Source: Pseudomonas sp. IB20
Lineage (GTDB): Bacteria; Pseudomonadota; Gammaproteobacteria; Pseudomonadales; Pseudomonadaceae
Assembly: GCF_009707325.1 (NCBI RefSeq)
Contig: NZ_CP046103.1
Span: 2,584,012-2,648,011 of the forward strand
Reading direction: 5' to 3'
Length of the DNA stretch: 64,000 nucleotides
The notes beneath the pieces were generated by a model. That model was not told the origin of the DNA, did not search any database, and worked only from the letters and a program-made list of their open reading frames with translations. This document shows positions 37,264-44,433 of the stretch, one piece after another. Each line of letters opens with the position of its first letter. The first letter of the stretch is position 1. Made by a program: the position numbers and the translations under genes.

Positions 37264-37761
37264 CTACTCCTTTTCCTCAACGCCCAGCTCACCGAGCAAG
37301 CGGGCACGTGCACCTTCGTCCTCGATCAACGCCTGTAGCGCCTTGCGAAAGTCGGGCACATTGCCCAATGGGCCTTTTAAAGCTTTAAGTGCGTCGCGCA
37401 GGGCAATCAATTGGTTGAGTTCCGGTACCTGTTCCACCAGCGCATCCGGCTCAAAGTCACGAATCGACTCGAACGTCAGATTCACCGCCAGGCGTTCATC
37501 CGGCGCAGCGTCTTCCGAGAGGCAGTTGGCGATGGACATTTGCAGATGCAGGTTCTGGCCTTTGAGCACGTCGGTGAAGTTGTCCTTGTCGACCCGAATA
37601 GGCTTGAGTTCTTCGACAGGGGTGTCGTCTTCACGCAGGGTGAAGTCACCAATGACCAGTTGTTTGAGCGGCAGCTCGACCTGCTCCTGGGCATCGCCTG
37701 TCGCCGGTTTGTAGACAATATTGACGCGCTCTTTAGGCGCGACAGAACCGTCACTTGCCAT
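37264..37761 (-). CDS. tssB: TssB (VipA), T6SS sheath small subunit
   Basis: A 165-residue TssB: KERVNIVYKPATGDAQEQVELPLKQLVIGDFTLREDDTPVEELKPIRVDKDNFTDVLKGQNLHLQMSIANC, then VNLTFESIRDFEPDALVEQVPELNQLIALRDALKALKGPLGNVPDFRKALQALIEDE. This is the complete family profile. It pairs with TssC to build the sheath and carries the helix recognised by ClpV. A GGAG ribosome-binding site precedes the ATG at 37761. Confidence 0.95.
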   Translation of the reverse strand: MASDGSVAPKERVNIVYKPATGDAQEQVELPLKQLVIGDFTLREDDTPVEELKPIRVDKDNFTDVLKGQNLHLQMSIANCLSEDAAPDERLAVNLTFESIRDFEPDALVEQVPELNQLIALRDALKALKGPLGNVPDFRKALQALIEDEGARARLLGELGVEEKE

Positions 37762-37814
37762 GGTGTTTCTCCTCAGTGGGCGACTCGCACACGCGGTCGC
37801 GTCTTGTCACGGGT

Positions 37815-39346
37815 TCAGTCGTTGGCGCAATCCGCACGTTGCCCACAGCGCTTGCGCCAGAAGCCGTCGAGATCGAGGCGCGACAAGCGCCGGGACCATT
37901 CAAGCGAGGCGCTGTGCTCAAGCATCATTTGCAGCAGTGGCTTGATCAGTTCCGGCTCCCATTGCTCCAGGTTGAGCTCGTCGGCCTGCGCCAGCAGCCC
38001 CTCCAACGCAATGCACAGATCCGGGTGTGGGTCGTACCGATAAACCAGTACGCACTGCGAGGCGCGCAGCCTGTAACGGTCGCGCGCACTGGCGGTGTAG
38101 GTAATGCAGCGCTGAAGCTCGGCTAAGCCATCGTTAAGCCGCCCCTCATTGGCCATGTGTCGCGCGGCGTCTATACAGGCCTCAATGCGATCGTTTGCGG
38201 GCACCACGGGGGTAGACGGCGCCAGGCTTTCCAGCCACGCCCGGGTGGGGCCATCGGCAAACGGCGTACCGTCAGCGAAGGTCAACTCGACCACTCCCGG
38301 AAGTCGGGCCGCCAGCCCTTGCACCTCCAGCGCCAAGGCTCTGGCAGCAGCACTGGCCCCAGCCTTCACAAGCGCTGCGTGACTGACGCGATTCAGGTCG
38401 AGCCAAAACGGATAACTGCTGAGCCGAGCTTCGCAAAAGCGCACCACCTCCAACGGCTTCGCGCTGCTCTGCAAACGCAGGACACTGTCTCGCAGCGTGA
38501 GCGGCGGAGCTGGCAGGCGAGTTGCCTGACCCTGGCTGGGAGGCAGCTCGTCGAGCGTGATCCACGCCGCCTGACGATTCAGCCGATAGGCCAACGGCAG
38601 TAGGGGAAACTGATCCATGCAGTGAGACTGCACCGGGCCCAGCAACTCGAACACCTTCTCGACACTGCTGTCGATGGGTTGATAGCGTCACCGCTGTCCA
38701 ATAAGGGGACGTCCGACGCGGCCAGTGCGGGGAGGCCACTGATTGGGACGTCAGCAACCTCGGGCTCCTGAGCTGGCTGCACTGTGACCTGTTGGGGCGC
38801 CTGCGCCTCAACACAGGGTATTTGTTCCAGGCGACGACGCAATTTGGCAAAGCTGGGCGCTTGGTCGTCCTTCATACGCCATAACGCATCGATTGCATCC
38901 CAATCGCTGATCAGGCGCTCAGCCGCCAGCCTGTCCAGCGGTTTGAAAGGTTCTACCAAGGTCTTGTCCAACCACTCGATCAGCCATTGGGCGTGATTAC
39001 GCCGAGCGCGCAAACGCGAAGAGGGTGGCGTCACGGCGTCCCAATGCAGGCACACGATCTCCTTAAGCAGGTGCACACCCGCGCAGAGTCCTGCCATTGC
39101 ACGCAACTTGGTCCATGCACACAACAGCCAAATGGCAACCCGCAGGTCCTTGCCTTCGTTGTTGAGAACAAGCTCACAGAGCGTCGACAACCGCTGCCAA
39201 TCCACGGGTTCAACCGCGTGAATATTATTGAGCTTATCGATTTCGGCCTGTGCCGCTGCAAACATGGCGCTGTCGCGCAAACTGTCACTTTTCAGAGGTT
39301 GCCCGCTGCTAGGCGAAGAGCCGTTCTGTTGCTGATCACTGTGCAT
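37815..39346 (-). pseudogene. tssA: TssA (ImpA-type) T6SS assembly protein, single-base frameshift
   Basis: Two minus-strand frames form one TssA. From the ATG at 39346 the first part has the ImpA N-domain (KLNNIHAVEPVDWQRLSTLCELVLNNEGKDLRVAIWLLCAWTKLRAMAGLCAGV). Near 38687 the frame must change: restoring one G (plus strand) gives ...LLDSGDRYQPIDSSVEKVFELLGPVQSHCMDQ and then an open C-terminal region to 37815, including AINDC-like helices and WEPELIKPLLQMML. The span is 1532 bases, 2 modulo 3, which fits a one-base loss. TssA caps sheath and tube growth, so loss would disable the system. A sequencing error in a short run cannot be excluded. It is the first gene of the T6SS operon. Confidence 0.85.
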
Positions 39347-39482
39347 CGGTTCGTGTGCCTCCCACAATAGGGGGCGGGGTGGAGTTCTCCCATCAGGTAA
39401 AGACCTGAAAGTGCGGGAGAGCTTGGTGTACGTGCGGTGATGTCGAGTCGCCAGAATTTTGACTTAACGTCATTAGCGAGTA

Positions 39483-39800
39483 GTGGGCAAGATGTGCACA
39501 CCCAGTGTTCTGGTTTTAGATGATCAATCGTTTCAGCGCGAAATCGAATCTCTCAAACAGCAGGCTTTGCCCGCGTTCCAGCGAGATGACGAACCTATCG
39601 TTTATCGTCTTGGGAAGGCGATCTATGAGTATCGTCGTGTTGATGATGCGCTGTACGCCGACGCCGTCAGTACGTTTGGCGAACCTGCTGTAGTCGAGTT
39701 GATAGGTGTCTACGGTTACTACGCATTTGTGGCGATGACACTCAATGTTTTTGCCGTGCCCCGTGATGGGGATGCGCCACTGCCATTCCCCGAGCAATAG
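39483..39800 (+). pseudogene. Truncated carboxymuconolactone-decarboxylase-family gene (C-terminal half)
   Basis: An open frame of 105 codons whose product REIESLKQQALPAFQRDDEPIVYRLGKAIYEYRRVDDALYADAVSTFGEPAVVELIGVYGYYAFVAMTLNVFAVP matches the C-terminal half of the 180-residue CMD-like proteins (family pattern VVELV..GYYT.VAMTLNAF). The N-terminal half with the AhpD-like ExxxxxxHxxxC region is absent, replaced by about 17 unrelated residues. It is probably a remnant, though the short frame may still be expressed. It lies divergently beside tssA and marks one edge of the T6SS locus. Confidence 0.6.
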
Positions 39801-39824
39801 CGGTTGCTGAGGTGAATTGAGTAT

Positions 39825-40268
39825 TCATTCAGGCATTGTGACGTGAGCTTTTAAGCTTGCGATTTCTGCTTCTAGTTCGCGCACGCGCTGGCCAGTCTGA
39901 AATTCGACGCTAACGTCCTTCTGGATGCCGATGTAGTAGGTAAGTTGATCCGCGTCGTTGAATACTGGAGTAATCGACAGCTCATTCCAGAAAGCACTAC
40001 CGTCCTTACGATAGTTGCGGATGATTTGCCGGCAAGGCTGATGCATCTTTATTGCCTCGCGGATAACGGCCAAGCCCGCTTGGTCTCGGTCATCACCCTG
40101 CAGGAAGCGACAGTCCTGATACAGAATTTCGTCAATGCTGTAGCCCGTCAGGCGCTCGAAGGCGGGGTTAGCGTAGATCAGGATGTTCTCATCGCCTTCC
40201 TGCTCGGCAATTACGATACCGTCATTCGAGGTTTCAACCATCAGTTTTAGCAGTTCTGCGTCTATCAT
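39825..40268 (-). CDS. Short LOV-domain blue-light photoreceptor
   Basis: The 147-residue protein is a single PAS/LOV domain with short flanking helices, closely resembling the Pseudomonas short-LOV proteins (PpSB-LOV type). It has TSNDGIVIAEQEGDENILIYANPAFERLTGYSIDEILYQDCRFLQGDDRDQ, with the photoactive cysteine at residue 53 in DCRFLQG, and RNYRKDGSAFWNELSITPVFNDADQLTYYIGIQKDVS. It binds FMN and forms a cysteinyl adduct in blue light. It has no output domain; the C-terminal helix (RVRELEAEIASLKAH) probably mediates dimer signalling. It is last in the DUF393-folE-SDR-LOV order. Its start region is duplicated in tandem. Confidence 0.93.
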   Translation of the reverse strand: MIDAELLKLMVETSNDGIVIAEQEGDENILIYANPAFERLTGYSIDEILYQDCRFLQGDDRDQAGLAVIREAIKMHQPCRQIIRNYRKDGSAFWNELSITPVFNDADQLTYYIGIQKDVSVEFQTGQRVRELEAEIASLKAHVTMPE

Positions 40269-40377
40269 TTTCAGGGCCCGGTGAGTTTCATATCATTCTA
40301 GGGCAACTTGGGCGTTTTGAGCGTTTTTCAGCCCGGCTACCAGGGAAGGCGCTCTCCGTTATAAGCGAAGAAATTAC
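40229..40377. repeat. 149-bp tandem duplication, copy 1
   Basis: Starts AGGTTTCAACC and ends GAAGAAATTAC. It is identical to the following 149 bases. It holds the first 13 codons of the LOV gene, its upstream region and a copy of the last codons of the SDR gene including its stop. Confidence 0.96.
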
Positions 40378-40526
40378 AGGTTTCAACCATCAGTTTTAGC
40401 AGTTCTGCGTCTATCATTTTCAGGGCCCGGTGAGTTTCATATCATTCTAGGGCAACTTGGGCGTTTTGAGCGTTTTTCAGCCCGGCTACCAGGGAAGGCG
40501 CTCTCCGTTATAAGCGAAGAAATTAC
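40378..40526. repeat. 149-bp tandem duplication, copy 2
   Basis: Second head-to-tail copy, directly abutting the first. It contains the functional 3' end of the SDR gene (stop at 40486) and an orphan copy of the first LOV codons, which runs out of frame at the junction. Confidence 0.96.
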
Positions 40527-41196
40527 CGCTGTCGGCAGGCGCCAAGCGGTCAATCAGAGATAACAACTCGTGGGCAGCAATGCTGGCCGGCCTGGCTGCA
40601 GAGGCACCACGAAAGGGGTGTGACAGGCCCGAAATGACGGTGCCAGGATGAAGACTCAACAAGCGGGTCTGAGGCCGCGTTCGTGCCAGTTCGATGGCGG
40701 CCGTTTTAATCAGCATGTTCAGTGCTGCCTTGGAGGCACGATAGGCGTACCAGCCACCCAAGCGGTTATCGCCAATGCTGCCTACCTTGGCAGAAAGCAT
40801 CGCCATTGCGCCATGAGCGTCCAGCAAGGGCAGGAAGTGACGCAAAACCAGAGCAGGCCCAAACGTGTTGACTTGAAATACCGACTGCAACGCATCGGCA
40901 TCAATCGCGGAGTAACTTTTTTCAGGCTTTATTTCGTCGCGATGGAGCAGGCCTGCGGCATGTAAGATCAACTGATACGGTGCTTCTTCAGTCAATTCGG
41001 CTGCCGCTCTGGCGATACTGTCGGCATCCTCCAAATCGAGGCATGGAACACTGTTGCGCCCCAACTCACGCACAGACGCACACCGCGGGTCCTGATTGAG
41101 CAACTCACAAAAAGCCGAGCCGAGCGCCCCGCTGGCGCCTATCACGAGGGCACGGTAGCCCTCACCAAGGGAGTTCATTTTGAAGGGACTGTTCAT
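40486..41196 (-). CDS. SDR-family oxidoreductase
   Basis: A 236-residue short-chain dehydrogenase/reductase: the nucleotide-binding motif is altered to VIGASGALGSAFCELL (GASGALG instead of TGxxxGxG), then LILHAAGLL, a serine at MAMLSAKVGSIGDN, the catalytic YxxxK as YRASK and a LHPGTV segment. Substrate unknown. It is related to the CsgA-like SDRs often found near Pseudomonas light-response genes. It follows folE by 36 bases; its 3' end is duplicated downstream. An in-frame ATG at 41178 is an alternative start. Confidence 0.88.
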   Translation of the reverse strand: MNSPFKMNSLGEGYRALVIGASGALGSAFCELLNQDPRCASVRELGRNSVPCLDLEDADSIARAAAELTEEAPYQLILHAAGLLHRDEIKPEKSYSAIDADALQSVFQVNTFGPALVLRHFLPLLDAHGAMAMLSAKVGSIGDNRLGGWYAYRASKAALNMLIKTAAIELARTRPQTRLLSLHPGTVISGLSHPFRGASAARPASIAAHELLSLIDRLAPADSGNFFAYNGERLPW

Positions 41197-41232
41197 CTAG
41201 ACTCTCCTGCGGTCTGATGCGATTTGTTGGTG

Positions 41233-41793
41233 TTAACCCAGTCGTCCTATCAGTTGCAGGAACTCGTGACGCGTAGCGGAGGACTCGCGAAAGGCGCCCA
41301 GCATTACCGATGAGGTCATCACCGAATTTTGTTTCTCCACGCCCCGCATCATCATGCACATGTGCTTCGCCTCAATGACCACCGCCACGCCGGCGGCATC
41401 GGTGATGTGCTGAATGGCGTCGGCAATTTGTTTGGTAAGGTTTTCCTGGATCTGTAGGCGACGGGCGAACATATCCACCACTCGGGCCACCTTTGACAGG
41501 CCCAGTACCCTTCCGGTGGGGATGTACGCTACATGAGCCTTGCCGATGAAGGGCAGCATGTGATGCTCACACAATGAATACAGTTCAATGTCGCGCACGA
41601 TGACCATTTCATCGTTTTGCGATTCGAACAATGCGCCATTGATCACTTCCTCCAGATTCATTGTGTAGCCATTGCACAGGTACTGCATCGCTTTGGCTGC
41701 GCGCTTGGGTGTGTCCAGCAGTCCTTCACGCTCAGGGTTCTCGCCTACGCCGACGAGAATTTCACGGTAATGTTCGGCTAATGATGGGTTCAT
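41233..41793 (-). CDS. folE: GTP cyclohydrolase I
   Basis: A 186-residue Fol[86 protein letters not shown] and [22 protein letters not shown]. The zinc ligands (Cys and His of LCEHH, and the later Cys of HMCM) and the catalytic histidines are all present. It converts GTP to 7,8-dihydroneopterin triphosphate. Because Pseudomonas genomes usually encode other FolE copies, this one may serve a special pterin need linked to the LOV/SDR neighbours; that is inference. Confidence 0.95.
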   Translation of the reverse strand: MNPSLAEHYREILVGVGENPEREGLLDTPKRAAKAMQYLCNGYTMNLEEVINGALFESQNDEMVIVRDIELYSLCEHHMLPFIGKAHVAYIPTGRVLGLSKVARVVDMFARRLQIQENLTKQIADAIQHITDAAGVAVVIEAKHMCMMMRGVEKQNSVMTSSVMLGAFRESSATRHEFLQLIGRLG

Positions 41794-41898
41794 CTTTATT
41801 CCTCGCAGCCTTGCTGCGCTTGATGTGTCGGCAATCCTTGGCGGTGGGAGAGTATCTGCTGCGCACGATCTGACGCAGATAACACAGGGTTCGCCAGA

Positions 41899-42411
41899 TC
41901 AGCCATGACCCAGGCTTTTTGTCGGGGCCATGACAAGGCGAGGCTTTCTAGGGCTGCTTTTTTTCAACGTGGGCTGCCCGTCTGACGCGGGTTTGGGCGC
42001 CGGCACCGCGCAACGGTTATCGAGACAGCGACGGCCACTATCTGGGTGAGGTAACCACGCCAAATGGGGACGTAAGCGGCAGAAGAGGCGATAGCCGAAC
42101 TCAAACAACGGGCGCAATGCACGCCACGTCAGTGGCGTTGCCCAAAAACCCAAACCGGCAGCTCGCCAGCTCCAAAGGGTGGCGTCCAGACCGGTTACCC
42201 AGCGCCCATCAGCAAAACGGGCGTGCAGCGAGGACTGCATGTGCTCGAACGTAAACCCAAGTGCCTTGGCGTCGAATGCACCGCTGCTGATGTCCACAAA
42301 AAGCAGTCGATCCTTTACGGCATGTCCGCGCAGGAGCTTGATTTCGCGCGCACACAGCGGGCATTCACCGTCAAAGTACAGCGTCAGCGGCCAATTCATT
42401 TTATTGTACAT
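41899..42411 (-). CDS. DUF393 (DCC-type thiol-disulphide oxidoreductase family) protein
   Basis: The product from the ATG at 42411 begins MYNKMNWPLTLYFDGECPLCAREIKLLRGHAVKDRLLFVDIS, with the thioredoxin-like CxxC motif as CPLC. It continues with MQSSLHARFADGRWVTGLDATLWSWRAAGLGFWATPLTWRALRPLFEFGYRLF. A basic Pro/Lys-rich tail follows. I chose 42411 (AAGG nine bases before it) over the far upstream ATG because the longer version would cover the inverted repeat at 42422. It is the first gene of the four-gene set ending in LOV. Function of the family is poorly defined. Confidence 0.85.
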   Translation of the reverse strand: MYNKMNWPLTLYFDGECPLCAREIKLLRGHAVKDRLLFVDISSGAFDAKALGFTFEHMQSSLHARFADGRWVTGLDATLWSWRAAGLGFWATPLTWRALRPLFEFGYRLFCRLRPHLAWLPHPDSGRRCLDNRCAVPAPKPASDGQPTLKKSSPRKPRLVMAPTKSLGHG

Positions 42412-42421
42412 CGACCATGAC

Positions 42422-42442
42422 CTTGTATAAGTTTTACACAAG
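42422..42442. promoter_or_regulatory. Inverted repeat upstream of the DUF393-folE-SDR-LOV genes
   Basis: CTTGTATA-N5-TACACAAG, an 8-bp dyad with one mismatched pair, starts 11 bases before the chosen start codon. A further TTGTACA lies just downstream at 42405-42411. Long, AT-rich dyads at the promoter are typical of MerR-family regulators, and light-regulated Pseudomonas genes are controlled by the MerR-type LitR/CarH proteins. Assignment to that regulator is inference; no merR gene is in the window. Confidence 0.5.
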
Positions 42443-42482
42443 ATATGCCGAAATAAACAGACTGACAATGGGCACTGTTCTT

Positions 42483-42606
42483 TCACCGCGCTTCGGACGG
42501 TAATCCCAGTTTTGTGAAGGGATCGGCGGTGCCTTCGATATCAAGGTTCGTGGCGGCAAGCTGTGCGAAGGTGTTTACGTTCAGGGGGCGCTCCCAACGC
42601 AGGATA
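42483..42606 (-). pseudogene. Possible 3' gene fragment of unknown family
   Basis: A minus-strand frame ending in TGA at 42483-42485 reads LRWERPLNVNTFAQLAATNLDIEGTADPFTKLGLPSEAR. It looks protein-like in composition but has no start codon or ribosome-binding site and runs back into the uraH terminator. I do not recognise the family. It may be the tail of a gene whose front was deleted when uraH and the LOV operon were brought together. Confidence 0.25.
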
Positions 42607-42619
42607 ATTAAGCAGAAAT

Positions 42620-42643
42620 GCCGCCCATGAAATCAGGGGCGGC
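42620..42643 (-). terminator. Hairpin downstream of the hydroxyisourate hydrolase gene
   Basis: On the minus strand GCCGCCC and GGGCGGC form a 7-bp GC stem with a 10-base loop, followed by ATTTCTGCTT. It lies 25 bases after the uraH stop and fits a rho-independent terminator with a weak T-tract. Confidence 0.6.
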
Positions 42644-42667
42644 CTTGTCTCTGTGTCTGGTAGAAAC

Positions 42668-43078
42668 TCAATTCCCTCTGTAGGTAGAGAAACCGTAGGG
42701 GCTGAGCAGCAATGGGATGTGGTAGTGCGCAAGGGTACCGTCTACCTCAAAAATGACCGGTACCTCCGGAAAGAAACTTGAGATTTTGTGAGCTTTGAAC
42801 CACTCACCGGTTTTGAAGGTGACACGGTAGGTACCTTTCTCCAGAGCCTGGCCATCGGGGTACAGCCCGGGAATACGACCTTGCTCGTTTGTCGCAGCGT
42901 TGTTGAGCATGTCCCAGCGCTTGCCGTCCTGTTTTTCCAACGTGACATTGACACCCGGCGACGGCAAACCATCTTGTAAGTTGAGTACATGCACGCTGAG
43001 CGGGTTTGCTGCCGCTGATGCCAGTGACGAGACGACACTCAATACAACGCCAGCGAAGAGCGCTTTTAATACAGTCAT
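42668..43078 (-). CDS. hiuH: Periplasmic 5-hydroxyisourate hydrolase (transthyretin-like)
   Basis: The 136-residue precursor has a Sec signal (about 1-23, ending ASAAANP) and a transthyretin-like domain: LSVHVLNLQDGLPSPGVNVTLEKQDGKRWDMLNNAATNEQGRIPGL, YRVTFKTGEWF and FFPEVPVIFEVDGTLAHYHIPLLLSPYGFSTYRGN. The C-terminal YRG motif (YRGS in most enzymes, YRGN here) and the conserved His/Arg residues identify HIU hydrolase. A periplasmic HIUase is what E. coli encodes beside its HprSR system, and the same neighbours are found here. It lies 11 bases after the GlcG/HbpS-like gene. Confidence 0.92.
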   Translation of the reverse strand: MTVLKALFAGVVLSVVSSLASAAANPLSVHVLNLQDGLPSPGVNVTLEKQDGKRWDMLNNAATNEQGRIPGLYPDGQALEKGTYRVTFKTGEWFKAHKISSFFPEVPVIFEVDGTLAHYHIPLLLSPYGFSTYRGN

Positions 43079-43088
43079 GATGATGTCC

Positions 43089-43592
43089 TTAGTTTTTAAC
43101 AGCAGGTAAAATTTTGTTGATCGCGACTAATGCGCAACCTTCATCGAATGCTGCCCCGCCGGCACCGGCCACTCCGATAGCGCCAATGACTTGCCCTTCA
43201 AACAACAACGGCACTCCGCCGCCCAGCAGCAATAGCTCATCCACGGTGTTGAGGTTTTCAGCATCGGGTGTACTGCGAGCACGCTCTGCCAATAGTCGTG
43301 TTGGCGTCTTGGTCGATAGGGCGGTATAGGCCTTACGTTGGGCGGCTAATGTGTTATGTGGGCCAACGTCATCGTCGCGCTGCAGGGCGACTAAATTGCC
43401 TCCACGGTCGACAATTGCAGCCACACCTGTACGCCCATCGGCATGACAAGCGGCCAGCGCGGCATTTAGCAAATCATTGGCCATTGCCAGTGACACGTCG
43501 TTGCGCTGCACAACTTGGTCCGGGGCTGCAACGGCGAGCGCAGAGCTCATTGCGAGTGACATCAGCAATGAGGTCGATAGGCTTATACGCAT
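43089..43592 (-). CDS. Secreted GlcG/HbpS (DUF336) family protein
   Basis: From the ATG at 43592 (AAGGA ribosome-binding site) the protein has a signal peptide MRISLSTSLLMSLAMSSALAVAA and then the DUF336 domain: LAMANDLLNAALAACHADGRTGVAAIVDRGGNLVALQRDDDVGPHNTLAAQRKAYTALSTKTPT, GGGVPLLFEGQVIGAIGVAGAGGAAFDEGCALVAI. HbpS relatives bind haem and take part in oxidative-stress sensing. It is the first gene of the unit with hiuH, divergent from the HprR-like regulator. Confidence 0.87.
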   Translation of the reverse strand: MRISLSTSLLMSLAMSSALAVAAPDQVVQRNDVSLAMANDLLNAALAACHADGRTGVAAIVDRGGNLVALQRDDDVGPHNTLAAQRKAYTALSTKTPTRLLAERARSTPDAENLNTVDELLLLGGGVPLLFEGQVIGAIGVAGAGGAAFDEGCALVAINKILPAVKN

Positions 43593-43670
43593 GCTTTTTC
43601 CTTTGTTTTGTCTGGCTGAGTCATCGCCAGACATGATGACCCGTGCATTCCGTCAGAATGATTGCCTCAT

Positions 43671-43688
43671 GATTACCAAGATGTAATG
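43671..43688. promoter_or_regulatory. HprR/CusR-like box between the divergent units
   Basis: GATTACCAAGATGTAATG matches the E. coli HprR box CATTACAAAATTGTAATG at 14 of 18 positions, with the two half-sites ATTAC and GTAAT intact and six bases apart. It lies 78 bases upstream of the GlcG/HbpS-like start and about 50 upstream of the regulator start, in a position to control both directions. Confidence 0.75.
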
Positions 43689-43738
43689 TGCCAAATCGGT
43701 CGGGCGCGCTAGCCTATGCGCCTGTTTGGGAGGAAAAG

Positions 43739-44410
43739 ATGCGTATCTTGGTCGTTGAAGATGAAGCGAAAACAGCGGATTACCTCCGTAAAGCCCTGAC
43801 TGAATCGGGCTACGTGGTTGAGGTCGCCTTGGATGGCCTGGAGGGCCAGTATCTGGCGCAGGAAAGTGAGTTCGACTTGATCATTCTGGACGTCATGCTG
43901 CCGGGCCTGGACGGATGGCAATTGCTTCAAATTATTCGTCGCAAGTGGCAAACCCCGGTGCTTTTTCTTACCGCGAGGGACTCTGTGGAGGATCGGGTCA
44001 AGGGGCTTGAGTCAGGGGCCGATGATTACCTGGTCAAGCCTTTTTCCTATGCCGAGTTGTTGGCACGCGTACGTACCCTGCTGCGCAGGGGGCCGCCCCG
44101 TGAGGTCGAGCAGTTCTTGGTTGCAGACCTGAGCCTGGATCTGTTGCGACGTAAGGTTACGCGTCAGGGTGAACGCCTGACCCTGACCAACAAGGAATTT
44201 GCCCTGTTGCACCTGCTACTCAGTCGGGAAGGGGAGTTGCTATCGCGCTCGTTGATTGCCTCACAGATCTGGCAGATGAACTTCGACAGTGATACCAATG
44301 TGGTCGATGTCGCCATCCGACGACTGCGCGCCAAGGTTGACGATCCTTACCCGCTTAAATTGATACACACCGTGCGTGGCATCGGCTACATGCTTGAGGT
44401 GCAATCCTGA
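43739..44410 (+). CDS. hprR: OmpR-family response regulator, HprR/CopR type
   Basis: From the ATG at 43739 (GGGAGGAAAAG upstream) the 223-residue protein has a receiver domain [33 protein letters not shown] with the phospho-acceptor in [14 protein letters not shown] and lysine in [16 protein letters not shown] winged-helix DNA-binding domain follows ([66 protein letters not shown]). This is the heavy-metal/HprR subclass. The divergent hiuH unit and the HprR-like box favour HprR (reactive oxygen/chlorine response) over copper sensing. Confidence 0.85.
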   Translation: MRILVVEDEAKTADYLRKALTESGYVVEVALDGLEGQYLAQESEFDLIILDVMLPGLDGWQLLQIIRRKWQTPVLFLTARDSVEDRVKGLESGADDYLVKPFSYAELLARVRTLLRRGPPREVEQFLVADLSLDLLRRKVTRQGERLTLTNKEFALLHLLLSREGELLSRSLIASQIWQMNFDSDTNVVDVAIRRLRAKVDDPYPLKLIHTVRGIGYMLEVQS

Positions 44411-44433
44411 ACCTGTTTCCGCGTGCCCTGAGC

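Noticed and set aside
39483..39800. Reading the 105-codon frame as a complete new gene
   Set aside because: Its sequence matches only the C-terminal half of a longer known family, so truncation is more likely.
40229..40526. Two adjacent identical units as a possible CRISPR or phage array
   Set aside because: The unit is 149 bp, has no spacers and consists of gene ends; it is a simple tandem duplication.
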